This document shows, piece by piece, positions 52,792 to 61,585 of a DNA stretch of 64,000 bases. Under the pieces are notes generated by a model, which was given only the letters and a program-made list of their open reading frames with translations, made no database searches and had not been told where the DNA came from. Source of the stretch: UBA4416 sp943362175 (GTDB taxonomy: Bacteria > Bacteroidota > Bacteroidia > B-17B0 > Aurantibacillaceae). Numbering within the stretch: the stretch's first letter is position 1; the number at the start of each line of letters is the position of its first letter. The position numbers were made by a program, and so were the translations under genes. The DNA is taken from NCBI GenBank assembly GCA_943362175.1, contig CALRIU020000022.1:1-64000 (forward strand), written 5' to 3'.

Positions 52792-53526
52792 ATGCAAATG
52801 CAAAAACCTTTACTCATACTCTTACATCTCCTGCTTTCCTTTTCAGGTAAGGAACAGACAGTCTATGAGGTGATTTTTGCAGAGGATTATACGAGCGCCT
52901 TAAACTATCTCCGGCAGAACAGCCAGGCTTTCAAAGCATCTGCTTCCACGTATGGCCACAGCCCTGAATTGCTCACCAGCATTGTATTTCCGGAGCTCGT
53001 CCGTTATTCCATGATCTCGGATCTTCTCGAAACCTCCGCCCTTGAATACATATACCTCAGCGGAGGGAGCGGTGCTGCTGATTTTTCGATAGGCCGCTTC
53101 CAGATGAAGCCTTCCTTTGTAGAACAGATCGAAACAAACATCGGGCAGTCCGACGCTCTCAAGGTCAAATACGCATCCATCATCGCTTATAAGACTGACA
53201 ACGCATTCGGGCAACGCAACCGGCGACTGCAACGACTGAACAGCGCTTCGTGGCAACTGGTTTACCTGAATGCTTTTGTGGATGTGGTACATGAAAATTT
53301 TAAAGACCTGGAGTTTAAGGATACCGAAGACAGCCTGAGGTTTTATGCAAGCGCCTACAATGGCGGATTTTGCAGGCCTGCGCAACAGATCAAAACAGCG
53401 GCCGGGCAATGCCTGTTTCCATACGGTGCCGGTTACGAGGGCACACAGTATGCCTACAGCGATGTGTCTGTCTATTTTCACTCCCATGTTTTTTTAAAAA
53501 AGAAATCACCCAAAACTCCACTATAA
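52792..53526 (+). CDS. Exported lysozyme-fold (SLT-like) protein
   Basis: 244 residues from the ATG at 52792 (another at 52798); a TATCTTTT box at 52763-52770 excludes the earlier in-frame ATG at 52744. The signal peptide is MQMQKPLLILLHLLLSFSG. SPELLTSIVFPELVRYS has a Glu placed like the catalytic acid of lytic transglycosylases, SIGRFQMKPSFVEQ resembles the GLMQ-type motif, and ASAYNGG matches the AYNxG motif. The family is therefore likely lysozyme-like, acting on peptidoglycan, but the match is by motif only. The next gene begins 11 bases after its stop. Confidence 0.68.
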   Translation: MQMQKPLLILLHLLLSFSGKEQTVYEVIFAEDYTSALNYLRQNSQAFKASASTYGHSPELLTSIVFPELVRYSMISDLLETSALEYIYLSGGSGAADFSIGRFQMKPSFVEQIETNIGQSDALKVKYASIIAYKTDNAFGQRNRRLQRLNSASWQLVYLNAFVDVVHENFKDLEFKDTEDSLRFYASAYNGGFCRPAQQIKTAAGQCLFPYGAGYEGTQYAYSDVSVYFHSHVFLKKKSPKTPL

Positions 53527-53537
53527 ACCCCGGACGT

Positions 53538-54998
53538 ATGACTACACCCAAACGCATCTCCCTTATCGGGACAGGAACCCTCATGGCTGCTTTGCTCATT
53601 GCAGCCTGCCATCAACAGGAACAGGCGGTGGTATCCGCCTCACCGAAACCCGTGATCAGGCCCCCGTTTAAGGCGGTAGACGTAGCTTATACCACCTATA
53701 CCATCAACCCTACCAGGGACGATACCATTGTCACAGCCTCGGGTAGCAGGATCATGATCCCGAAAGGCGCGCTCATCGACAGTTTAGGATTTCCCATCAC
53801 GGAGGCCTGCCTGATCCATTACCGCGAGTTCATGGATCCTGCTTCTGTCATGGCTTCCGGAATTCCGATGACCTTTAAGAACGATCCGGCCAACCTCGAC
53901 AAGCAATTTGTGACGGCCGGCATGTTTGAGATAAAGGGAGAAACCGTAACCCGCAAAAAGATCAGGATCTCAAACGCAAGGCCTCTCTCGGTGGAGCTCG
54001 CCTCCAATAATACCCAAGCAGGCTTCTCCAGCTTTTACCTCGATCCCAAAACGGGCGACTGGATCTACAGCGGCGAAGAGCTGCTGGCAAAGAACCAGCG
54101 GAAGGTAGATCTCAACCGGCAGATCGAAAAGCTCAAAGGAACGCTTGCCTTTTCCGGAAAAAATTATTTTATACTGAACAGCATGGCGATGCTCGATGTG
54201 TATCTGAATGCCGATTATGCAAAGATTGTTCCCTACTACGGGAACAAGCATAAAAAGCTTCCGGCGCGTTTGCTCAAATATGGGATCAGATCAAGCGATC
54301 TGTATTGCCGCAGCGGCGTTACCTTTAACAAGAGCCAGTATGCGGCGGATTACATGGTCTGGGAAAATATAAGCGGCATCGCTTTCCCGGAATGGACCAA
54401 AAACAATTACGCCAGGCTGAAGCTGATCAAAGGGAACGTGTATGAGCTGGAAGTGAACAACACCAAAAAGCAGGTCTTTAAAGCGCAGATCAAAGCCGTG
54501 ATGACCATCAAGCATTTGTTTTCCTTCGGACCCGAATACTGGACCAGCAATTATGACGATGCGATGAGGCAGATCCGCGAGGACGAGGCCCGGCTGGCCA
54601 CCATGAAGGAAGTGACACGGACACTGGAAGTCAATCGCTTTGGCGTGTATAATGCCGACAAATTCAGCAAAGAGCCCGACGCCTTTTTTGTAGAAGCCAG
54701 CTTTACATTTCCAGGCAAAGCCAATACCATGGCTCCGGAAAGCATTTTCTACATCAGCCGGAACGAAAAAAGCATGATCACCTATTCTTATGGCGCCGAC
54801 ATGAAGCTTCCGCTTTCCAATGATTCATCGGCTTTCCTGATGACGGTGCTCCCGGGCAACCTTCTCGCGGAAGTTTCTTCCGAACAATTAACCGCAGTGA
54901 AAGCCGCGCCGAAAGCAAAGGTCTCCCATCACTTTGATTTCAAGGTGAAGGCGAAAGTAAATTCGATGGAGGATATTAAAAAAGCGATCGGGATCTAG
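53538..54998 (+). CDS. Large lipoprotein, unassigned
   Basis: 486 residues from the ATG at 53538; a longer frame runs back into the upstream gene and lacks the signal. The lipoprotein signal ends MAALLIAACHQQ with C24. SGSRIMIPKGALIDSLG resembles the start of ZU5-like beta domains, and the rest is mixed with no catalytic motif I recognise. It is probably co-transcribed with the SLT-like gene 11 bases upstream, which would suggest a cell-wall or outer-membrane role. It converges on the GNAT gene with two bases between the stops. Confidence 0.75.
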   Translation: MTTPKRISLIGTGTLMAALLIAACHQQEQAVVSASPKPVIRPPFKAVDVAYTTYTINPTRDDTIVTASGSRIMIPKGALIDSLGFPITEACLIHYREFMDPASVMASGIPMTFKNDPANLDKQFVTAGMFEIKGETVTRKKIRISNARPLSVELASNNTQAGFSSFYLDPKTGDWIYSGEELLAKNQRKVDLNRQIEKLKGTLAFSGKNYFILNSMAMLDVYLNADYAKIVPYYGNKHKKLPARLLKYGIRSSDLYCRSGVTFNKSQYAADYMVWENISGIAFPEWTKNNYARLKLIKGNVYELEVNNTKKQVFKAQIKAVMTIKHLFSFGPEYWTSNYDDAMRQIREDEARLATMKEVTRTLEVNRFGVYNADKFSKEPDAFFVEASFTFPGKANTMAPESIFYISRNEKSMITYSYGADMKLPLSNDSSAFLMTVLPGNLLAEVSSEQLTAVKAAPKAKVSHHFDFKVKAKVNSMEDIKKAIGI

Positions 54999-55000
54999 GC

Positions 55001-55468
55001 TTACAGCTTTTCCAGCTGGTGGTTCGTCAGCTTGCAGTTGATCCATTCGGCATCGAGCCCGGCAGCGTACTTTTTATAAAACTCAATGGCAGGTGTGTTC
55101 CAGTCGAGCACCTGCCATTCCATGCGGCGCACGTTGGCTTCTTTGCTTACCTGCACCACCTGATCGAATAACAGTTTCCCGAGGCCTTTGCCACGCTGGC
55201 TTTCCGTGACGATGATGTCTTCCAGGAAAAGGCATTTTCCTTTCCAGGTGCTGTATTTATAGTAGTAGAGGGCAAGCCCAACGATCGTACCGTTTACTTC
55301 CGCCACAAAAAAATCGAATTGCTTGTCGGGCCCGAAGCCCCAGGCCCTCATCTCTTCGGGAGTGACTTCCACTTCCAGCGGCGCTTTTTCGTAAGCAGCC
55401 AGTTCTTTTACCAGATTCAGGGCCTGTGCAATGTCTGCCTCTGTTCCTTTGCGGATGCTTATTTCCAT
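55001..55468 (-). CDS. GNAT-family N-acetyltransferase
   Basis: 155 residues, one GNAT domain of the diamine/spermidine-acetyltransferase-like subtype by its layout (FDFFVAEVNGTIVGLALYYY). Motif A is VTESQRGKGLGKLLFDQVV, binding acetyl-CoA, and the C-terminal VLDWNTPAIEFYKKY is the usual wedge. The substrate is unknown. Its ATG shares a base with the stop of the upstream gene (TAATG), so translation is coupled. Confidence 0.92.
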   Translation of the reverse strand: MEISIRKGTEADIAQALNLVKELAAYEKAPLEVEVTPEEMRAWGFGPDKQFDFFVAEVNGTIVGLALYYYKYSTWKGKCLFLEDIIVTESQRGKGLGKLLFDQVVQVSKEANVRRMEWQVLDWNTPAIEFYKKYAAGLDAEWINCKLTNHQLEKL

Positions 55469-55803
55469 TATTTATATAATTCTTTTAAGACTACTTTTTG
55501 TAAAATGCGCTTGATCATAAGCTCTGCCAGCACCAGCTGCAAAGGCTTTCCGGGCTGCTCCCGGGCCGCCGCGGCAATCTGCTTCTCCGTGAGGTCGATG
55601 CGGTACAGGAGGTTTTTCAGGGCATGTCCTGTCTCCAGCTTCAACACCGACTGGTAAAAGGATTGCTGTAGCTCTTCCAGTGTTTTGGTTTCCAGAAAAG
55701 GAAGGTATTGCACGACACCGGCCAGCTCAAAGTCCTTATATACCTGCGCTTTGAATTTCTCAAGCCACTCCGGCTTTTCCAGGAGGATCAGGTCTTCGGC
55801 CAT
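55468..55803 (-). CDS. Hypothetical protein in ferredoxin-GNAT cluster
   Basis: 111 residues from the ATG at 55803; the reverse frame stays open to 55938 but that part overlaps the ferredoxin gene. It is mostly helical (PEWLEKFKAQVYKDFELAG, KNLLYRIDLTEKQIAAAA), with no signal peptide and no family recognised. It overlaps the ferredoxin gene by 16 bases at its start and the GNAT gene by one base at its end, so the three form a tightly packed operon. Confidence 0.7.
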   Translation of the reverse strand: MAEDLILLEKPEWLEKFKAQVYKDFELAGVVQYLPFLETKTLEELQQSFYQSVLKLETGHALKNLLYRIDLTEKQIAAAAREQPGKPLQLVLAELMIKRILQKVVLKELYK

Positions 55804-56114
55804 GTGTCTAACAGGAGGCGTTGTACAACGGTATGATGAATGGCATGTGCTTCCACAATCTCTTTCACATCTTCTTTTTGTACGCCCACATAAAAAATCC
55901 CCTGCGGATATACGGCTACCGTTGGCCCCAGGTCGCAAATGCCCAGGCAGCCGCTTTTATTGGCGCGCACTTTTAATCCGGAGTTCAGGTCTTTGAGCTG
56001 TTTCTTAAATTCAGCTACCAGCTCCAGGCCGTGGGCTTCGCCGCAGCTCAGCTTCTCCGTACCGCTACGCTGGTTGGTGCATACGAGGATGTGAATATCA
56101 AAAATCGGGTCCAT
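55788..56114 (-). CDS. Thioredoxin-like [2Fe-2S] ferredoxin
   Basis: 108 residues. ILVCTN (C12), LSCGEAHG (C24) and KSGCLGICDLGP (C56, C60) give the C-x11-C...C-x3-C cluster set of the thioredoxin-fold [2Fe-2S] ferredoxins (Shethna-type, also the NuoE-like fold). VAVYPQGIFYVGV is the usual strand pair before the last helix. A low-potential electron carrier; the partner is unknown. First gene of the three-gene cluster, read from its own -7 box TAACTTTG at 56140-56133. Confidence 0.93.
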   Translation of the reverse strand: MDPIFDIHILVCTNQRSGTEKLSCGEAHGLELVAEFKKQLKDLNSGLKVRANKSGCLGICDLGPTVAVYPQGIFYVGVQKEDVKEIVEAHAIHHTVVQRLLLDTWPKT

Positions 56115-56120
56115 TTATCT

Positions 56121-56163
56121 GCTATATTTAAACAAAGTTAGGGTAAATTTGTAAATAGAGAAA
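56121..56163. promoter_or_regulatory. Overlapping divergent promoters
   Basis: Reverse strand: TTTC (56163-56160), 19 bases, TAACTTTG (56140-56133), serving the ferredoxin cluster (ATG 56114). Forward strand: TAAATTTG (56144-56151), a full -7 box 19 bases before the epimerase ATG, without a good -33 box at the expected place. The two boxes are 3 bases apart, so RNA polymerase could not occupy both at once. Confidence 0.5.
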
Positions 56164-56170
56164 CAAGACC

Positions 56171-57076
56171 ATGGCAACAATACTCATCACCGGCGGAACG
56201 GGCCTTATCGGGAAAGCGCTCAGCCAATCGCTCACAGAGCAGGGCCACCACGTTCGCGTCCTGAGCCGTACGCCGCGGGCCGGAGCGAAGGTTCCCGAAT
56301 TTTACTGGAACGTAGAGAAGCAGGAGATCGACGACAAAGCGCTTGAGGGCGTGGAGCATATCGTACACCTGGCCGGTGTTGGTGTGGCCGACAAGCGCTG
56401 GACGGAGAAGCGCAGGCAGGAGATCATCGACTCGCGCGTGGACAGCATGAAGCTCATCACCACTACCGTAACAAAGAAGGCCCTTCACCTGAAATCGGTG
56501 GTAGGTGCCAGCGCCATTGGCATTTACGGCATGGGAAGCTCCGAACAGATCTTTTCGGAAGACGACCGCGGACCCCGGGATTTCCTCTGGAAGACCTGCG
56601 AGCTCTGGGAGCGCTCCTACGATAGCCTCAAAGCGCTGTCTGATAAGACCTGTATCCTGCGCATCGGCGTGGTGCTCTCCGAAAAAGGGGGTGCCCTTAA
56701 GCGCCTGCTGCCGATCTTCAAAGCGGGGCTTGGCTCCCCGATCGGGAACGGAAAACAATACATGCCCTGGATCCACCTCGACGATATGGTGGCCCTGATC
56801 GTGGAAAGCCTCTTCAATCCTGCCTTTGAGGGCATTTACAACGCGGTGGCCACGGAACACATCACCAACGCTTACTTTTCCGAAAGCATTGCCAAAGCGC
56901 TGTCGAAACCTTATTTTATGCCCGCCGTTCCTGCCTTTGCGATGAAGCTGCTCTATGGAGAGATGGCCTACGTCTTGCTCCGTGGCGTCAGGGCAAGCAA
57001 CCAGAGGCTACTAAACACCGGCTTTCGCTTTAAATTCCCGGAGCTGAAGCCTGCCCTGGGGGCACTGGTGAAGTAA
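56171..57076 (+). CDS. TIGR01777-type NAD(P)-dependent epimerase
   Basis: 301 residues, an extended short-chain-dehydrogenase fold. The N-terminal ILITGGTGLIGKALSQSL is the GxxGxxG dinucleotide motif, VHLAGVGVADKRW follows, and the C-terminal domain (about 245-301, NTGFRFKFPELKPAL) is of the DUF1731 type. The family (including YfcH) is thought to act on nucleotide sugars but its substrate is not known. It is alone on its strand, followed by the 409-base repeat-bearing spacer before glmS. Confidence 0.93.
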   Translation: MATILITGGTGLIGKALSQSLTEQGHHVRVLSRTPRAGAKVPEFYWNVEKQEIDDKALEGVEHIVHLAGVGVADKRWTEKRRQEIIDSRVDSMKLITTTVTKKALHLKSVVGASAIGIYGMGSSEQIFSEDDRGPRDFLWKTCELWERSYDSLKALSDKTCILRIGVVLSEKGGALKRLLPIFKAGLGSPIGNGKQYMPWIHLDDMVALIVESLFNPAFEGIYNAVATEHITNAYFSESIAKALSKPYFMPAVPAFAMKLLYGEMAYVLLRGVRASNQRLLNTGFRFKFPELKPALGALVK

Positions 57077-57190
57077 CCACACACAAAACCATCCTTCGCC
57101 ATATATGACAGGTCAATTGTCTTCTTTCCGAATCCGGCCCGGAACAGCAAGGGGTATGTGGAGCGCTTCAGCCATTCAGCGTCGTGATTC

Positions 57191-57343
57191 TGCGCCAGGG
57201 ACACGAAGGGGTCAGTTCTTTTGTTCGCTTTTTTTCAGCGAACAAAAAACCGCAGCGAAGCGGAGCCCGCAGTGGCCCGGCCTTCCGCCGCTTGCCGATG
57301 ACGACAACCCCTGACCCGAAGCAGGGCGGAAGGAGGCGCCCCC
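57191..57343 (+). repeat. Dispersed element TGCGCCAGGG...GGCGCCCC, copy 3
   Basis: Begins TGCGCCAGGGA (57191-57201) and ends GGCGCC (57336 on). Its core hairpin is TTTTGTTCGC (57219-57228) with GCGAACAAAA (57238-57247), and a second partner pair GGGGTCAG/CTGACCC is also present. Both strands have short open frames here, but they follow the repeat and are not taken as genes. Apart from this element and the glmS promoter I see nothing in the 57077-57485 spacer. Confidence 0.7.
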
Positions 57344-57436
57344 GCAAAAGTGAAGCAACAGATGGTTGTCTTGTCCGACCTCCCACAAGCCTTTCTAGCC
57401 GCAGGAAGGGTAAAAATTGCGACGAAGCACACACTA

Positions 57437-57467
57437 TTTCTCTAAAATTAGCGTTATATTAGCCTTG
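57437..57467 (+). promoter_or_regulatory. Putative glmS promoter
   Basis: TTTC (57437-57440), 19 bases, TAGCCTTG (57460-57467), one mismatch in each box against TTTG-n19-TAnnTTTG. The glmS ATG is 18 bases downstream. Confidence 0.45.
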
Positions 57468-57485
57468 TTTTTTTAATCAAAATCT

Positions 57486-59330
57486 ATGTGTGGAATTGTA
57501 GGATATATCGGGAACCGTGAGGCGTTTCCCATTCTCATAAAAGGCTTGCAACGTTTGGAATACCGCGGCTACGACAGCGCCGGGGTAGCCATGATCTCCG
57601 ATTCGGGCAACCTGAATGTGTATAAGAAAAAAGGAAAGGTTTCCGACCTGCTGGATTTCAGCAGGGATAAAGATAAGAGCGGCAATATCGGCATAGGCCA
57701 TACCCGCTGGGCAACGCATGGCGAGCCAAACGACGTCAACTCCCACCCGCACTATTCCCAGACCAAAGACCTGGTGATGATCCATAACGGGATCATCGAA
57801 AACTACGCTTCCCTGAAAGAGGGACTCGAAAAAAGGGGGCATACCTTCCTTTCGCAAACCGATACGGAAGTGCTGATCCACCTGATCGAAGATATCCGCC
57901 AGCACGAAAACATCAAGCTGGGTTATGCCGTGATGGCGGCCCTCAAGCAGGTGATCGGCGCCTATGCGATTGTGGTGCTGGACAAAAACGATCCTGATAC
58001 CTTGTTTGCCGCCAAGAAAGGCAGCCCGATGGTCATCGGTGTGGGCAACAATGAATTTTTTATCGCTTCCGATGCATCGCCTATCGTGGAATACACGAAA
58101 AACGTGGTGTACATCGAAGACGAGCATGTGGCCATTATCCGCCGCGGCGAAGACCTCAAGATCCGCACCATCCGCGATAAGGAAATCACGCCTTATGTGC
58201 AGGAGCTGGAAATGGAGCTGGAAGCCATCGAAAAAGGCGGTTACGACCATTTCATGCTGAAAGAGATTTATGAGCAGCCGCGCTCTATCTTCGACAGCAT
58301 GCGCGGACGTTTGAACTCCTCGACAGGCCACCTGAAAATGGGCGGCATCGAAGAGCACGAAACGAAATTCAAAAACGCCAAGCGCATCCTTGTGGTAGCT
58401 TGCGGAACCTCCTGGCATGCAGGCATGGTTGCCGAATACTTATTCGAAGAGTATACGCGCATCCCGGTAGAGGTGGAATATGCTTCCGAGTTCCGTTACC
58501 GCAATCCGATTATTTATTCCGACGATATCGTCATTGCGATTTCCCAGAGCGGCGAAACAGCAGATACACTGGCTGCCATTGAGCTGGCCAAAGCCAAAGG
58601 CGCTACGATCTTCGGCGTGTGCAATGTCGTAGGCTCCTCTATCGCGCGCGCCACGCATGCCGGCTCCTACACGCATGCCGGTCCTGAGATCGGTGTCGCC
58701 AGCACCAAAGCCTTTACGGCACAGGTAACGGTGCTCACGCTGATGGCGCTTCATGTGGCGAAGGTAAAAGGCACGATTGCCGAAAGCCGCTACCGCCAGC
58801 TCTTATACGAAATGGAATCTATTCCTCAAAAAGTGGAAGAGGTATTGAAGCTGAATGATGCCATCAAAAAAATTGCTGCCAAATACAAGGATTCCAGCAA
58901 TGCGCTGTACTTAGGAAGAGGCTACTCTTTCCCGGTAGCCCTGGAAGGCGCGCTGAAGCTGAAAGAAATTTCTTACATCCATGCCGAAGGTTATCCGGCG
59001 GCTGAGATGAAACACGGCCCTATTGCCCTGATTGATGAAGCGATGCCGGTATTTGTGATCGCCACCAAAGGCGCCAACTACGAAAAAGTCGTGAGCAATA
59101 TCCAGGAAGTGAAGGCCCGCAAAGGCCGGATCATTGCCGTGGTAACGGCTGGCGACAAAGATGTGAAAGGCATGGCCGACTACGCCATCGAAATTCCGGA
59201 AACGGATGAATCGCTGGTACCGCTGGTATCGGTGATCCCATGGCAGCTGCTCTCCTATCACATTGCCGTGATGCGCGGCTGTAACGTCGATCAGCCACGG
59301 AACCTGGCGAAGAGCGTCACGGTGGAATAA
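57486..59330 (+). CDS. glmS: Glutamine-fructose-6-phosphate aminotransferase
   Basis: 614 residues, normal family length. MCGIVGYIGN exposes C2, the N-terminal nucleophile of the glutaminase domain, after Met removal. HTRWATHGEPNDVNSHPH and GIIENYASLK complete that domain. Two SIS domains follow (AISQSGETADTLAAI and LGRGYSFPVALEGALKLKE), and the C-terminus LAKSVTVE is the conserved tail that enters the active site. It makes glucosamine-6-phosphate for peptidoglycan and LPS. No glmS ribozyme is seen upstream. A terminator follows. Confidence 0.97.
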   Translation: MCGIVGYIGNREAFPILIKGLQRLEYRGYDSAGVAMISDSGNLNVYKKKGKVSDLLDFSRDKDKSGNIGIGHTRWATHGEPNDVNSHPHYSQTKDLVMIHNGIIENYASLKEGLEKRGHTFLSQTDTEVLIHLIEDIRQHENIKLGYAVMAALKQVIGAYAIVVLDKNDPDTLFAAKKGSPMVIGVGNNEFFIASDASPIVEYTKNVVYIEDEHVAIIRRGEDLKIRTIRDKEITPYVQELEMELEAIEKGGYDHFMLKEIYEQPRSIFDSMRGRLNSSTGHLKMGGIEEHETKFKNAKRILVVACGTSWHAGMVAEYLFEEYTRIPVEVEYASEFRYRNPIIYSDDIVIAISQSGETADTLAAIELAKAKGATIFGVCNVVGSSIARATHAGSYTHAGPEIGVASTKAFTAQVTVLTLMALHVAKVKGTIAESRYRQLLYEMESIPQKVEEVLKLNDAIKKIAAKYKDSSNALYLGRGYSFPVALEGALKLKEISYIHAEGYPAAEMKHGPIALIDEAMPVFVIATKGANYEKVVSNIQEVKARKGRIIAVVTAGDKDVKGMADYAIEIPETDESLVPLVSVIPWQLLSYHIAVMRGCNVDQPRNLAKSVTVE

Positions 59331-59351
59331 ATTTTTGTTTTATATTTCAGG

Positions 59352-59385
59352 AAAGCCTGTCCCAATTAATGGGACAGGCTTTTTT
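59352..59385 (+). terminator. Rho-independent terminator after glmS
   Basis: A perfect 12-bp stem (AAAGCCTGTCCC at 59352-59363 with GGGACAGGCTTT at 59371-59382), loop AATTAAT, and a T-run through 59385. It ends glmS 22 bases after the stop. Confidence 0.92.
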
Positions 59386-59442
59386 GTTGGGTTGAAATGC
59401 CAAATGTGCTTCCCTACCCGATACCTACAAAGAGGCTCTTAA

Positions 59443-60318
59443 TTATTTATTCTGAGTCTTTTCCTTAGTCTTAAAATTTATCTTGTAGAAAATGCCGGCT
59501 GTAAAATTCAGCGTGTGAAACCGGATAGTATAATAACGCAAATAGTCAGCGTTGCCTGTAGCGCTGGTATATGTAAAACTCTCCGGCAATCCCATCGTGG
59601 AGTAAGCATTTCGATAGAAACTCTCATTACCATCGGAATACCGGTATTCATACGAGTACTCAATAAAATTGTATATAAACTCCAGCCTCGCGTAAATGCC
59701 AAGCTTGTTCCGGTAAAGCATATTTTCATAGCCTATGGCAGTACTGATGGCCAGGGGATTCGGTCCGCTGATCGGGGCAGACTGGCGGGTTTCCAGATCT
59801 GAAAGGGCAGGAGGAAGGCTCTCGTAATGCCGGTCGATGTGGTTTCTGTATGAATCGTAAAATACTTTATTGATCCCTAAGATGAAAATGAGGGTGCTTT
59901 TTTGAATCGGTACCTCATGATTAAGGCTTAGTCCACATAAATTTCCATAAAGAAATATATCATCTGTGAAGGTCAGACTTCCTATACGCCCTCCGGTCTG
60001 AGAATAATGATTAAAGTAGGTCACGTCCAGGTCCTTAAACCTGGTTCTGATGTGGCTTCTAAGATGCATATATTTAAGAGTGAATGAAAAGCGACGGCTG
60101 TACTTAAGTTTCATGCCAGCATCCAATACTAATGATGGGAGACCTTGCCCTCTATTTCTCAAACTTGAAATGTTTGCGTATCTGCATATCGCATTAGTTC
60201 CTCCGGCACCCGCATAAAAGCTAATCCCTTTCTGCGAAAAAGCAGCAAACAGATGCAGGAAGAAGAAAATACAGAGAAAGCCCTGCCGGAATGATGGGGT
60301 GTATGCATTGGGTATCAT
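59443..60318 (-). CDS. Outer-membrane beta-barrel-like protein
   Basis: 291 residues. The N-terminus carries a hydrophobic signal (GFLCIFFFLHLFAAFSQ). The mature part has alternating strands with aromatic girdles (FSFTLKYMHLRSHIR, LGIYARLEFIYNFIEYSYEY) and ends in a barrel-type strand (NFTAGIFYKINFK) plus a short charged tail. Base composition starts to fall towards AT here. It begins an operon-like set of reverse-strand genes. No named family is recognised; the ligand is unknown. Confidence 0.65.
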   Translation of the reverse strand: MIPNAYTPSFRQGFLCIFFFLHLFAAFSQKGISFYAGAGGTNAICRYANISSLRNRGQGLPSLVLDAGMKLKYSRRFSFTLKYMHLRSHIRTRFKDLDVTYFNHYSQTGGRIGSLTFTDDIFLYGNLCGLSLNHEVPIQKSTLIFILGINKVFYDSYRNHIDRHYESLPPALSDLETRQSAPISGPNPLAISTAIGYENMLYRNKLGIYARLEFIYNFIEYSYEYRYSDGNESFYRNAYSTMGLPESFTYTSATGNADYLRYYTIRFHTLNFTAGIFYKINFKTKEKTQNK

Positions 60319-60320
60319 GA

Positions 60321-60812
60321 TTACTTCGCATCAAATGTCCACATACAGTACTCTGTCAAGACCAGTATGCCCTGCACCCAGGTATATCGCTTGTAATACA
60401 TCTTGAAATTACTTTTATTGAGCTCAACAATATGAAATGTATCTTGGCCAACGATCACAAAATCATTGTCGTTGTTTATTAACCTCCAGTTACCCGCATC
60501 AGGCGAAATAGAAGAATCACAAGCCTGACTTTTGATAACTTGCCATTTTCCATTTGTAAGAAAAAGGCTTTCGCTATCCCATGAGCAGGTATCATAAATG
60601 TTCATAAAATCCTCAGTCGTATTTAACGGCCATTCTTCTAAATGATTTTTTGCATAAGTGGTTGAATCTATATATTCGTGCGTCCATTTCCACTTGTTAT
60701 GAGTGAGAAACACATATCTCTCAGAAGGTGCTATAGGCATGGCTTCAAGAGGAAGTTTTTCCTTTTTGCAACCAAAAAAAACAATAACGAGTAAAAACAA
60801 AAATGATTTCAT
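60321..60812 (-). CDS. Lipoprotein, lipocalin-like
   Basis: 163 residues with a lipoprotein signal (VIVFFGC, C15). HNKWKWTHEY near the start and NNDNDFVIVGQDTFHIVELN later fit the small eight-strand lipocalin-like domains often found in Bacteroidota lipoproteins (a leading W in a first strand, a closing strand with repeated aromatics). Two Cys may form a disulfide (DTCSWD, SQACDS). It is two bases from the gene on either side, in an operon with the two barrel-like proteins. AT-rich. Confidence 0.6.
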   Translation of the reverse strand: MKSFLFLLVIVFFGCKKEKLPLEAMPIAPSERYVFLTHNKWKWTHEYIDSTTYAKNHLEEWPLNTTEDFMNIYDTCSWDSESLFLTNGKWQVIKSQACDSSISPDAGNWRLINNDNDFVIVGQDTFHIVELNKSNFKMYYKRYTWVQGILVLTEYCMWTFDAK

Positions 60813-60817
60813 GATTT

Positions 60818-61585
60818 TTAGTTTAATCTATATGTAATTCCAACTGAAGGAATAAGTATCATTTGTTGAGAAACTTTATAGGCCAGATAGGAATAGTTGT
60901 TACTGTGATTAAAAACAGTTTCCGGCCTGGATGTTTCAGGTATTTTACCACCTATTGATCTTGCGTAAAAAAATGACAAATCTCCAATAATTGCTAACCG
61001 TTTTGTGGCCATGTAATGATAGGAAACTCCTAATTTAAATCGGGGAAAATGGCCAAAATTCGTATCATGATTAAAGGCATTTTTAGTAGCTGGTACTATT
61101 GTCGTGTCTCTCGTACTATTTTTTGAATAGACATTATTTATCTTAAAGTCATAGACAGCCGGAATATATAAGCATACAGTTGAGATAATGATATGCTTAG
61201 CCCCAAGCTTAAAATTTCGCCCAAATCCGACACTCACATAGTAGACATTATAATTTATGTTTTGATAAAGGTAATGTGCGCCAAACTTAAAATCTTTTCC
61301 TCTGAATTCGCTTTGTATTAAAGAGAGCCCGAGCGAGTAACTATATTTTTTATAATTGTCAATTAGCAAAAATTCATACCAACTTCTATTAACAGAACGT
61401 ACAGTATAATAGCCTTCATTGAAAACGGTTGAATAAATAGTTAGTCGATTATATGCCGGTATACCATATCGCAAGCCAACTAATACAAAGTTTCTATTTG
61501 TATTTAAGGTGTCCGCCGCAAAGCAGGGCACCTCAGATAACATAATAAGGCTAATGAATAATATTAATTTTAAACGTTTTCTCAT
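60818..61585 (-). CDS. Exported outer-membrane-type protein
   Basis: 255 residues from the ATG at 61585 (another ATG at 61594). The signal peptide is MRKRLKLILFISLIMLSEVP and is cut near CFAAD. The mature part has regular strands (FVLVGLRYGIPAYNRL, YYVSVGFGRNFKLGAK) and ends ITYRLN, as expected of a beta-barrel or porin-like protein. It overlaps the 3' end of the glycoside hydrolase gene by 35 bases. Strongly AT-rich. No family is recognised. Confidence 0.62.
   Translation of the reverse strand: MRKRLKLILFISLIMLSEVPCFAADTLNTNRNFVLVGLRYGIPAYNRLTIYSTVFNEGYYTVRSVNRSWYEFLLIDNYKKYSYSLGLSLIQSEFRGKDFKFGAHYLYQNINYNVYYVSVGFGRNFKLGAKHIIISTVCLYIPAVYDFKINNVYSKNSTRDTTIVPATKNAFNHDTNFGHFPRFKLGVSYHYMATKRLAIIGDLSFFYARSIGGKIPETSRPETVFNHSNNYSYLAYKVSQQMILIPSVGITYRLN

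Noticed and set aside
57105..57462. Short frames on both strands before glmS
   Set aside because: They lie in the dispersed element and show no protein-like pattern.
57420..57485. A glmS ribozyme upstream of glmS
   Set aside because: No recognisable ribozyme core; the space holds only promoter-like boxes and a repeat.
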